Shown here one piece after another: positions 1 to 6,994 of a DNA stretch of 15,768 bases. Both the position numbers and the translations under genes were made by a program. Below the pieces are notes generated by a model. It saw nothing but the letters and a program-made list of their open reading frames with translations. It had not been told where the DNA came from and searched no databases. The stretch's first letter is position 1. Every line of letters starts with the position of its first letter. This DNA comes from Vicinamibacteria bacterium (GTDB taxonomy: Bacteria; Acidobacteriota; Vicinamibacteria; Fen-336; JAGNNV01), in assembly GCA_016650185.1 (NCBI GenBank), contig JAENWE010000075.1, positions 1-15,768 of the forward strand. Reading direction: 5' to 3'.

Positions 1-304
1 GGAGGAAACCGTCGTCCGCGGCGCCTTGACTCTCGACGTCGCTCGGGTGCTCGCCACCTGGAACGGTCAGCGCGCCGACCTGACCCTGACCGAGTTCTGG
101 CTCGTGCATGCCATGGCCAGGCACCCGGGCCATGTGAAAGACCGGGAAGCCTTGATGAATGCCGCGAAGATGCTGGTCGACGACTCAACCATCACCTCCC
201 ACATCAAGCGCGTCCGCCGGAAGTTCGAAGCCATGGACCCGGGCTTCGATCGGATTGAGACGGTCTACGGCATGGGGTATCGCTGGAATCCTGAGGGGTC
301 GTAA
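1..304 (+). CDS. Response regulator, C-terminal winged-helix domain (partial, PdsR-like)
   Basis: This is the 3' end of an OmpR/PhoB-class response regulator. The reading frame is open from base 2, so the receiver domain lies left of the window, and the in-frame TTG at 26 is not a credible start. About 100 residues remain. They form the DNA-binding winged helix: LTLTEFWLVHAMARHPGHV, then VDDSTITSHIKRVRRKF as the recognition-helix region, then IETVYGMGYRW as the wing. From memory, the LTLTEFW, PGHVK, STITSHIKR and YGMGYRW blocks are very close to the regulator of the proteobacterial dedicated sortase system (PdsR, TIGR03787), closer than to generic PhoB-type proteins. It would bind DNA when phosphorylated by the kinase that starts 4 bases after its stop codon, and the two are surely co-transcribed. 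The family is secure; the sortase-system subtype is an inference. Confidence 0.85.
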   Translation, partial: EETVVRGALTLDVARVLATWNGQRADLTLTEFWLVHAMARHPGHVKDREALMNAAKMLVDDSTITSHIKRVRRKFEAMDPGFDRIETVYGMGYRWNPEGS

Positions 305-308
305 GAAC

Positions 309-2543
309 ATGCGCCTCGGACTTCGCGCTCAACTCCTGATCGTGTCGAGCCTGTTGCTCGCGCTTCCTCTCCTGGGCCTGCGGTCCGCCCGGGAGGTCGA
401 GGCCTTCCTGGTCGAAACCCAGGAACAAGGCCTTTCGTCGACCGCGCGCGCGGTGGCTACCGCGCTGAACGAACGGCCGGGGATCTTTCTTTTGGACCCG
501 ACCGAGGGCGCGACCGACCGCTCCTTCAAGCCCTCCGAAACCCTCCGCATCGAAACCCTGTTTTCGCCGCTCACCGTCGATGGCCTTGCTGACGACTGGA
601 CCGCGCAGCGCGTCGAATTCCACGAGGTCACCCCGCCCCCCGCTGCGTCCGCTCCTGCGCCAAAGCGGTTGGAGTCCCTCGGTCCGGGCCCCGCGGACAG
701 CGAAGCGCAGGGCTTCCCTTCGGCCGGCTCGTCTCCGGTTCCGGCCTCTCCCTATCGCCTCCGCTACCGGCTCGGCCGATACGAGCGAAACATCTACGCC
801 CTGTTTGAGGTGACCGACGACATCGTGGTCCGCCACGGCTCGGATTTTGCGAACGCGGATGCAAGCGATCACCTCGAACTGGCCATGGTCACAGCGGACG
901 GAGAGTTCCTTCGCTTCGCCGTCGACGAAGCAGGCGATGGCTCGGCGCGGGTCTGGCTGGTCGGGACCGATGGCTCGCTTTCGCGAGATTCTCGAATCGA
1001 GGCGGCCCTGGTGGAAACGGATGGCGGCTATCAGGTCGAGATGCGAATCCCGCGGGCGCTGATTGGAGCGCGTTTCGCATTCGCCGCGATCGATATCGAC
1101 GATCGCGAATCTCACGGCACGGTGGCACGCCTCGGCACCAGCGAGACCTCTCGCCCCGAGAATCTGAGCCACGCCTTCGTGCCATCGCCGGAACTGGCCG
1201 CCCTGGCCCACGGCCTGGGTCGCGCGAATTCCCGACTTTGGGTCCTGGACGCTCGCGCGCGCGTGCTCGCGCGGGCGGGAACGCTTCAAGCCGGCCGCAC
1301 GCCCCCGCCGCCCCCCACCTGGCGGCAGGCCCTGGTTGCCGAGCTTCGACCCCTCTACGGTTCGATCCTGACCCAGCCCACGGAAGACTTCACGGATCAG
1401 GGCTCCGACGCGACCCAACTTCAAGGCTCAGAAGTCACCTCAGCGCTTGGGGGCGCGAGCGCTCGGTGGAGGCGACGCACCACCGACGGCCGGGCGGTGG
1501 TTCTCTCCGCCGCGGAGCCGGTCTGGAACGAGGGCAAGGTGGTGGGCGTGGTCCTGGCGGAGGAAACCACGAATGAAACCCTGGCCGCGCGGAATCGCGC
1601 CTTCGAGCGACTCTTCTTCTCCATCGCCCTGGTGGCCCTTTTCGGCGCCGTCGCTCTCCTCGGCTTCGCCACCCGGCTCTCTTTTCGGATTCGCGGTCTG
1701 AGAAACGCGGTGGAACGCGCGATCGATCGGCAGGGACGCATTCGCGAATCGATTCCACCCTCGAGGGCGGGAGACGAGGTGGGCGATCTGTCGCGCAGTT
1801 TCGGGGTGATGCTGGAGCGTCAGCAGCAGTACACCGCCTATCTGGAGGGCTTGCGAAGCCGGCTCTCCCACGAGATCCGGACGCCGGTCGCGGTGGTCCG
1901 CTCCTCGCTCGACAATCTGCGTCTCCATCAGGTGCCGGAGCCGGCCGCGGTCTATCTCGACCGTGCGGATGAAGGGTTGTCACGGCTTGTCACCGTGGTC
2001 CAACGCATGACTGAGGCCTCCCGCCTCGAGCAAACCCTTGGCACCAACGAGACGGAGGCCTTCGATCTGGCCAAGGTGGTGACGGGTTGTGTCGAAGGCT
2101 ATCGGCTGGCCCATCCCCAGCGACGTCTCGATGCCGCCATCGAGACGACCGGTCGGGCCATGATCATCGAAGGCGCGCCCGATCTGGTGGCGCAGCTCCT
2201 CGACAAGCTGGTCGAGAATGCCCTCGACTTCGCGCGCGAAGGCACGCCAGTCGAGATTCGTCTCAATCGTGGACTGGGCGTGGCCTTCCTCGCGGTCAGT
2301 AACGAGGGGCCGACGCTCCCCGACGAAGTTGCCGGACGGATCTTCGAGTCGCTGGTCTCGTCACGCCCGAGTGAGGGCTCCGGCAAGGTTCATCTCGGCC
2401 TTGGCCTCACGATCGTGAAGGCCATCGCCGATTTTCATGAAGCGACGGTGAGCGCTTCCAACCGCCGAGATTCCTCCGGCGTCACGTTCACCGCGGCCTT
2501 CCCCCTCCAGCAATCTGCCCCTACGTCGAAGTCCTCGAGTTAG
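309..2543 (+). CDS. Membrane sensor histidine kinase, PdsS-like
   Basis: A 744-residue transmembrane histidine kinase. ATG 309 is preferred because it opens directly into a membrane segment (about 7-25) and follows the regulator stop by 4 bases; longer versions would overlap the regulator. A large periplasmic sensor (about 26-430) includes a DGLADDW motif at 91-97 and SDHLEL near 186-191, a pattern like CBM9/DOMON sugar-binding folds. A second membrane helix covers about 435-457, then a HAMP segment, the H-box SHEIRTP with phospho-acceptor His521, the N-box with Asn637, a G1 region reading VSNEGP at 663-668, and GLGLTI at 697-702. The Asp usual in the G1 box is Asn665. SRLSHEIRTPVAVVR, EASRLEQTL and the ETTNE segment before the second helix recall the kinase of the dedicated sortase system (TIGR03785). 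The ligand is unknown. The kinase and its pairing with the upstream regulator are secure; the subtype is an inference. Confidence 0.9.
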   Translation: MRLGLRAQLLIVSSLLLALPLLGLRSAREVEAFLVETQEQGLSSTARAVATALNERPGIFLLDPTEGATDRSFKPSETLRIETLFSPLTVDGLADDWTAQRVEFHEVTPPPAASAPAPKRLESLGPGPADSEAQGFPSAGSSPVPASPYRLRYRLGRYERNIYALFEVTDDIVVRHGSDFANADASDHLELAMVTADGEFLRFAVDEAGDGSARVWLVGTDGSLSRDSRIEAALVETDGGYQVEMRIPRALIGARFAFAAIDIDDRESHGTVARLGTSETSRPENLSHAFVPSPELAALAHGLGRANSRLWVLDARARVLARAGTLQAGRTPPPPPTWRQALVAELRPLYGSILTQPTEDFTDQGSDATQLQGSEVTSALGGASARWRRRTTDGRAVVLSAAEPVWNEGKVVGVVLAEETTNETLAARNRAFERLFFSIALVALFGAVALLGFATRLSFRIRGLRNAVERAIDRQGRIRESIPPSRAGDEVGDLSRSFGVMLERQQQYTAYLEGLRSRLSHEIRTPVAVVRSSLDNLRLHQVPEPAAVYLDRADEGLSRLVTVVQRMTEASRLEQTLGTNETEAFDLAKVVTGCVEGYRLAHPQRRLDAAIETTGRAMIIEGAPDLVAQLLDKLVENALDFAREGTPVEIRLNRGLGVAFLAVSNEGPTLPDEVAGRIFESLVSSRPSEGSGKVHLGLGLTIVKAIADFHEATVSASNRRDSSGVTFTAAFPLQQSAPTSKSSS

Positions 2544-2560
2544 CCCTCCCCGAGCGATTC

Positions 2561-4765
2561 TCAGAACCGCAGGGTCACGGTCCCGCTGATCGACCGGCCG
2601 GGAGCCAATACGAATCGGGAGTCCGGGCTCGCCCGATACTCCTCATCCAGCAGGTTGCGAGCCATCGCGCGCGCCTCGAAAGACTTGCTGATCTTCCATC
2701 CGCCTCCCAGATCGAGGATGGTGTAACCCGGGGTGACGACCTCCGTGGGCCCTGGTCGATCGTCTTCAGCGTAGCGCGCGAGACGGGCCTGAACCCAAGC
2801 AGCGGTCCCGAACTCCTTTCGGGCCACGAGCGACAGAGTGTCGGGTGAGGCGTCATCAAGGAACGCATTGTCGTCAAGCGCACGGCCACGTGCCGCCTGG
2901 GCGAATAACTCGATGGACGTGCCGTGTCCCAGATCCACGCGCGATTCCAGTTCCAGGCCTCGGAGCCGCGCGCGCCCCCGATTTCTGAAGAAGAAGAAAT
3001 CAGTCTGAGTCTGGAAACGCTCCACAAGGTCATCGATACGGTACTGGTAGGCGTAGACCGCGATTTGCACACGCGACCGCGTGTACCGGAGGGCCAGGTC
3101 GGTCTGGAGACTGGTCTCAGGAACCAGCCCGGGATTGCCGGTGATGAATCCCCGACCGGAGGGACCCCGGTAGTACCGATCGGACAACACTGGATCCCGA
3201 AACCCGCGCGAGAGCTGGGCGGTCGCGCTGAAGCCCTGGAACGGACCGACCGTCAACGACCCGAACCCGGACCCGGCGCCATTCGACGTATCGCGATCGC
3301 CGAAGAAACCCCCGACATTGCGCGTGGTCACCCGGTCCGCACGCACGCCGGCCGCGACGCGCGCGCGCGCCCCAAGAGGAACATCGACTTGCGCGAATAC
3401 GCCGGCGTCCGTGCGCCTGGAGTCGTCGATGGCAACGTTGGAGACGCCGGTCAGGAGACTCCCCGCCAGGGTGTAGCTCTCGATGACATCCAGGGCGTGC
3501 AACCCGAATCGGCCATTCACGTCAATGCCGACCTCGGACCGCACGGAACCAAAAACGCGCTTGCCGGTGGTTTTCACGTGAAAATCACGAGCGGAGATGT
3601 CGGCGCGTTCGACGCTGCGACCGGTGGTCGCGGTAGGGAGCCTGTCCTGATCCGTGCGTTGTTCGTAGGTGCCGAGGAACCCGGTGAAGGACATCTCCTC
3701 GAAGCCGGCCAGCTTCGAGATGTCATACGACGTGGTGAACCGGTGCGAGTTCTCAAACGGGTAGTGGAAGCGCACGGTCCGCGAGTTGTTGCGCGGACGA
3801 CCGACGTCGCGCCCAAAATCGCTCTGCCAGGTCGCGGCGAAAGCGCCCCGCCCGATCTCGTGGGTGAACCCGGCCACGAAGCCGGAATCGCTCCAGCCTG
3901 AGTTGAAGACCTCAGCGAGGGGGCTGTCGTAGTCGCCCGTGCTCCGGACATGGCCCTGAATCAGAAATCCGCCGCGGGCAAGGCCCTTCGAGAGTTCGAT
4001 CGACCCGCGCGCCTCGGGGACGCCCGTGCCGAGCGTCCCGCTGAGGGACCCGCGCAGGGGGCTTCCGGGCTCGGCGCGGCGCGTCTTGACCGAGATCACG
4101 CCTCCGAAGGCGTCGGAGCCATAGGCCACCGAAGCGGGACCGCGAGCGACGTCCACGCTACCCACCACCGAAGGGTCGAGGAAGGAGGCGCTCGGACCCA
4201 CACGCCGCTCGGCCGAAACGCGCCCGCCATCAAGGAGGAGGAGAGTGCGACCGCGGGCCATGCCGCGCAGCGCCGGGACGGCAGAATGCCCCTCCGAAAC
4301 GCGACTGACTCCGGGAACCGTTTCAAGCGCCTCCATGAGGTTCTCCGGGTTGCGCTGCGCCACCTGCGCCCCGGAAAGAAGCGTGGCGCCCGACGCCGGG
4401 GCGGTGGCAACGCTCGGCGCGGCGCCGAGGACCGTGACAGACTCGTCCGCGAGCGAACTCACAGGAATAGTCAGCTCGCCGAGGATGCGCTCGACCAGGA
4501 AAGGCCGCATCACCTGACCGGACCCAAGGACAACAATCAGCTGGAAAGGGGGGGCGGGCGGAGACGCCCATGAGAATCGTCCATCGGCGTCGGTCCGCGA
4601 CTGGCCGGGGTAGCCCGCGAGGGATATGGTCGCGCCCACTACAGCATCTCGGCTCGACGCGGTGATCACGCGACCCACGAGAGACTCCGACGCGCCGGCC
4701 GAAGGCAGCGGGGCCAATGTAGCCAGTCCAAAGGCCAGGGCGGGAAGAATCGGCCGCACGTTCAT
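2561..4765 (-). CDS. TonB-dependent outer-membrane receptor
   Basis: A 734-residue receptor. The start at 4765 gives an immediate signal peptide (about 1-25, ending SAGAS); the frame stays open further upstream but that part is not protein-like. In order: a carboxypeptidase-regulatory-like Ig fold (about 28-95, with GATISLAG and TDADGRFSW), a possible TonB box ESVTVLG at 108-114, a plug domain (about 125-230, with ALRGMARGRTLLLLDGGRV and GPASVAYGSDAFGGVISV), then a 22-strand-type barrel ending VTLRF with the terminal Phe expected of outer-membrane proteins. It imports a ligand across the outer membrane using TonB energy. Nothing visible identifies the substrate; iron chelates, corrinoids and glycans are all possible. 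It is the third gene of a minus-strand set after BlaI and M56, 71 bases after the M56 stop, so it is probably the target of that switch. It converges on the kinase gene with a 17-base gap. No clear Shine-Dalgarno precedes it. Confidence 0.92.
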   Translation of the reverse strand: MNVRPILPALAFGLATLAPLPSAGASESLVGRVITASSRDAVVGATISLAGYPGQSRTDADGRFSWASPPAPPFQLIVVLGSGQVMRPFLVERILGELTIPVSSLADESVTVLGAAPSVATAPASGATLLSGAQVAQRNPENLMEALETVPGVSRVSEGHSAVPALRGMARGRTLLLLDGGRVSAERRVGPSASFLDPSVVGSVDVARGPASVAYGSDAFGGVISVKTRRAEPGSPLRGSLSGTLGTGVPEARGSIELSKGLARGGFLIQGHVRSTGDYDSPLAEVFNSGWSDSGFVAGFTHEIGRGAFAATWQSDFGRDVGRPRNNSRTVRFHYPFENSHRFTTSYDISKLAGFEEMSFTGFLGTYEQRTDQDRLPTATTGRSVERADISARDFHVKTTGKRVFGSVRSEVGIDVNGRFGLHALDVIESYTLAGSLLTGVSNVAIDDSRRTDAGVFAQVDVPLGARARVAAGVRADRVTTRNVGGFFGDRDTSNGAGSGFGSLTVGPFQGFSATAQLSRGFRDPVLSDRYYRGPSGRGFITGNPGLVPETSLQTDLALRYTRSRVQIAVYAYQYRIDDLVERFQTQTDFFFFRNRGRARLRGLELESRVDLGHGTSIELFAQAARGRALDDNAFLDDASPDTLSLVARKEFGTAAWVQARLARYAEDDRPGPTEVVTPGYTILDLGGGWKISKSFEARAMARNLLDEEYRASPDSRFVLAPGRSISGTVTLRF

Positions 4766-4775
4766 CGCCCAAAAT

Positions 4776-4797
4776 GTAGCAGCCGCGCGCTCGCTAC
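4776..4797 (-). promoter_or_regulatory. Small inverted repeat in the receptor leader
   Basis: GTAGC (4776-4780) and GCTAC (4793-4797) are inverted, and AGC/GCT extends the stem inward with one bulged base around a CGCGC loop. It lies about 10 bases upstream of the receptor start, within the M56-receptor gap. It could be an operator, as BlaI-type sites are often built from TGTAG/CTACA half sites, although here the half sites face the reverse of the classical order. It could equally be a leader hairpin covering the initiation region, or chance. Confidence 0.25.
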
Positions 4798-4836
4798 TAC
4801 CAGACCTCGTACTCCGGCGGCCGGAAGCGCGCTGGA

Positions 4837-5820
4837 TCAAGGTGCGAGGAATCGACCCACCGCTTCGCTCACTCCATGGACCCTCTCGGACGCAAGCGCC
4901 CCCGCCACCCCCATTAGAAGAACGGTCACCGCCAGCATCCACGGACGGAAGCGAACGTCGTCTCCCGCCGTCTCGGGCGAGGGATTCGTCAGGGCTTTCA
5001 CTCGTGCTTCGAGGTCGACGCGGCTCGAGAAAGCGGATGACACCGCCACATCGCTCAGAGCCCTCCGAGGGAGGGGCCGGAAGCTGCTCAGGCGGGCCAC
5101 CTTGAGCAGCGCGGAGGCAAGGTCGAGAGCCACTTCAGGGTCCCCGTCACTGGCGCCCGCGTCCGCGGCGAATTCGCAGGCTGTGGAAAAGGCGCGACGC
5201 CAGATCTCGTCCAATCCAAACAGCTGGAGGAAGTCCGGGCACGAGCCCATCCATAGGAAACGAAGCGGATCGCGCTCCTCGGCGTGACTCGCTTCATGGG
5301 CCAGGGCGGCCGCGAATTCCTCGGGCTCGAGCGAGTTCATCACCGCGCTCGACGCGTAGATAGTGGGTCGCAAATAGCCGCCCACGCAAAGGGCGAGGTC
5401 GCTGCTGTGTACCTCGACCAGCTCGATCGATCCGCGAAGCACGCAGGTCTGCCGCCCGCGACGGCGCCAGAGCAGCAGTCGATCGCGAGTCCTCAGAAAG
5501 ATTCCGGCCGCGCGGTGGACTCCTCGCAGGATGGGGAGAAACGCCAGCAGGGCGAGGGCCATGAGCATGCTCGAGGCCGCCTCCCCTGGATCCTTCGGTT
5601 CAAATCGCCACCACGCGGGGATGAAGATGAAGGCGGTCAACGTCGCGGCCAGCCCGGCGGGGGCAAAGCGGGAGATCAGGATCGCGCTCGTCCTTCGCCG
5701 TGCGGCCAGCCGGGAGATGCGACGGAGCAGCGACTTGGTGATGCCGAGCAGCGCCAGATCGAAAAAGGCCATCAGCAGACCGAAGATGACCAGGAGGACG
5801 CACACGCCGTAGAGGGTCAT
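4837..5820 (-). CDS. M56 (BlaR1-like) membrane metalloprotease without a sensor domain
   Basis: A 327-residue integral membrane zinc protease of the BlaR1/MecR1 type. Hydrophobic segments lie at about 3-25, 55-71, 83-101 and 302-320. The catalytic motif HEASH occupies 175-179 in AALAHEASHAEERDPL, and the downstream EFAAD at 216-220 provides the third zinc ligand (Glu216) of the family ExxxD pattern. Known members cleave or trigger loss of their partner BlaI repressor after an external signal. BlaR1 carries a C-terminal penicillin-binding sensor of about 250 residues; here only a short tail of about 7-25 residues follows the last membrane segment, so the signal must reach it another way. The start codon overlaps the BlaI stop (ATGA), with a good GGAGG 5-10 bases ahead inside blaI. 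The next gene downstream is the TonB-dependent receptor. Family assignment is firm; substrate and signal are inferred. Confidence 0.9.
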   Translation of the reverse strand: MTLYGVCVLLVIFGLLMAFFDLALLGITKSLLRRISRLAARRRTSAILISRFAPAGLAATLTAFIFIPAWWRFEPKDPGEAASSMLMALALLAFLPILRGVHRAAGIFLRTRDRLLLWRRRGRQTCVLRGSIELVEVHSSDLALCVGGYLRPTIYASSAVMNSLEPEEFAAALAHEASHAEERDPLRFLWMGSCPDFLQLFGLDEIWRRAFSTACEFAADAGASDGDPEVALDLASALLKVARLSSFRPLPRRALSDVAVSSAFSSRVDLEARVKALTNPSPETAGDDVRFRPWMLAVTVLLMGVAGALASERVHGVSEAVGRFLAP

Positions 5821-6275
5821 CCTCGCTCCTCCGCCTTCCGCGCCTGGCGCACCGCACGCCTCTTCTCTCGCACCAGCCGGTCCAAAGAGTCCAGCCAGTC
5901 GGGATCATGAGACTCTATGACATCGACCAGCGCGGCGAGGGCCAGATCGCGCGTGTCCGCCCCCCCCGCCCCGATATCCGACACCGCGGTCTTGAGGGCC
6001 CGGACCCCAAAATCGGCGCGCGACAGTCTCGCCCGATACGCGAACGCCCGTCCTCGCGGCTCGCGGCAGACCAAGCCTTTCTTGAAAAGGCGGTCCAGCG
6101 TCGTCATGAGCGTGGTGTAGGCCCAGGGTCCGTTGAGGAGCGCACTCACATCGCGAACGCTGACCGCGTCGTCGCTCTGCCACAGGCAATCCATCACCAG
6201 GGCTTCAAGGCGGCCGAGGGCCAGCGCGGGCGTTCTGGGCGCCGACATGCCGAAAGACGCGCAGTGGCGTGTCAC
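5817..6275 (-). CDS. BlaI/MecI/CopY-family transcriptional repressor
   Basis: A 152-residue protein if read from GTG 6275, or 143 residues from the in-frame ATG at 6248. The N-terminal half is a BlaI winged helix: LGRLEALVMDCLW, then VSVRDVSALLN as an early helix, YTTLMTTLDRLFKKGLV as the recognition helix, and REPRGRAFAYRA as the wing. The C-terminal half is helical and charged, as expected for dimerisation. BlaI proteins bind operators as dimers and are released when the partner M56 protease acts. The M56 gene overlaps this stop by 4 bases and a TonB-dependent receptor follows, so the regulon probably includes its own operon. A TATTCT at 6282-6287 (minus strand) looks like a -10 box and would place the transcript start near 6275, which favours the ATG at 6248. 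No clear Shine-Dalgarno precedes either start. Confidence 0.9.
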   Translation of the reverse strand: MTRHCASFGMSAPRTPALALGRLEALVMDCLWQSDDAVSVRDVSALLNGPWAYTTLMTTLDRLFKKGLVCREPRGRAFAYRARLSRADFGVRALKTAVSDIGAGGADTRDLALAALVDVIESHDPDWLDSLDRLVREKRRAVRQARKAEERG

Positions 6276-6281
6276 AAGGTG

Positions 6282-6287
6282 AGAATA
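6282..6287 (-). promoter_or_regulatory. Possible -10 box for the BlaI-M56-receptor operon
   Basis: TATTCT on the minus strand matches 4 of 6 sigma-70 -10 positions. A weak TGAAGG lies 18 bases further upstream as a poor -35. The expected transcript start, about 7 bases downstream, coincides with GTG 6275. A 7-base inverted pair, GTGTCAC at 6269-6275 and GTGACAC at 6352-6358, flanks the region and might be operator half sites. All of this is weak pattern evidence. Confidence 0.25.
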
Positions 6288-6434
6288 GCCGAAGAGGCGA
6301 TCCGGCCTTCACCCACTCAACCACGACCGCGGTGCCATAAGCCACACCCCAGTGACACCCGGCGCCACCCCGTTCCCATTGTCGCGCATACCGCGAATAC
6401 GGGCCGATTCCCCTGGTGTACGCTCTCATCCTCC

Positions 6435-6445
6435 AGAGGAGGTGA
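6435..6445 (+). promoter_or_regulatory. Strong Shine-Dalgarno for the GTG-started gene at 6452
   Basis: AGAGGAGGTGA is a near-perfect anti-16S match ending 6 bases before GTG 6452. It settles the start of the next gene as GTG, which would otherwise be easy to miss. It is the best ribosome binding site in the window. Confidence 0.85.
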
Positions 6446-6451
6446 CCGCCC

Positions 6452-6964
6452 GTGGATTTCCAAACTGCCTACAACCTGATCGTCCCCGTCGTGGAAAAGA
6501 AGTACGGAGTCGAAGTGATCATTTCGGATGTGGTCGACCCGAACACCGGCGACTTCGACGGTCAAACCATCCTGCTTGATTACAACCAGGATCTCGAGGT
6601 GGCGCTGTTCGTACTCGTCCATCTCTTCGGACACACCGTGCAGTGGAACATCTCCGACGAGTATCGCGCACTGGGACTCAACGTCGCGGTGGGCAAGACG
6701 CCCGAGGAGATGGCCGCCATAACCGAGTACGAGCAGGGCGCCACGCGGATGGGGATCGCCTTGCTGCACGAAGCCGGAATCACGGACATGGACGGGTGGG
6801 CCTCCGAATGGTGGCGCGCGGACTTCGAGTACCTCGTCCATTTCTACAAGACGGGCGAGAAGCTGGATGTGCGCTCCTTGCTGAAGCGCGGCGGAGAAAC
6901 CCTGGCCCCGCTCCCTATCCCGCGGTTCACTCCGCAGAAGTTCGCCTCTCGTTGGAGCTTTTGA
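6452..6964 (+). CDS. Small protein with degenerate ImmA/IrrE-like zinc-peptidase motif
   Basis: A 170-residue protein starting at GTG 6452 behind a strong Shine-Dalgarno. I do not recognise a named family with certainty. The centre reads LVHLFGHTVQWN, with His57 and His61 spaced as in HExxH but Leu58 where the catalytic Glu belongs. It is followed by ITEYEQGATRMGIALLHEAG (91-109 or so), where Glu92 or Glu94 sits as the third ligand does in ImmA/IrrE-type proteases. The N-terminal DFQTAYNLIVPVVEKKYGV and the strand GQTILLDYN also fit that fold. The C-terminus ends FASRWSF. If the reading is right, it may still bind metal but would lack the usual catalytic base, suggesting a binding or regulatory role. 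There is no signal peptide or membrane segment, so it is cytosolic. It precedes the decarboxylase by 30 bases on the same strand and may share its transcript. The fold is an inference; that it is a real gene is well supported. Confidence 0.75.
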   Translation: MDFQTAYNLIVPVVEKKYGVEVIISDVVDPNTGDFDGQTILLDYNQDLEVALFVLVHLFGHTVQWNISDEYRALGLNVAVGKTPEEMAAITEYEQGATRMGIALLHEAGITDMDGWASEWWRADFEYLVHFYKTGEKLDVRSLLKRGGETLAPLPIPRFTPQKFASRWSF

Positions 6965-6994
6965 ACCAGCGACCGGGCGGATAGATTTGCTTCC

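Noticed and set aside
204..1424. A 406-codon minus-strand frame under the kinase sensor
   Set aside because: It is antisense to a well-supported kinase and its Arg/Gly-rich product has no recognisable motif; long shadow frames are common in GC-rich DNA.
2924..3901. A 325-codon plus-strand frame across the TonB-dependent receptor
   Set aside because: It is antisense to the receptor barrel and low in hydrophobic core residues, with no motif.
4837..6275. A beta-lactam resistance regulator pair (true BlaR1-BlaI)
   Set aside because: The protease has no penicillin-binding sensor domain and no beta-lactamase or PBP gene is nearby; the linked gene is a TonB-dependent receptor.
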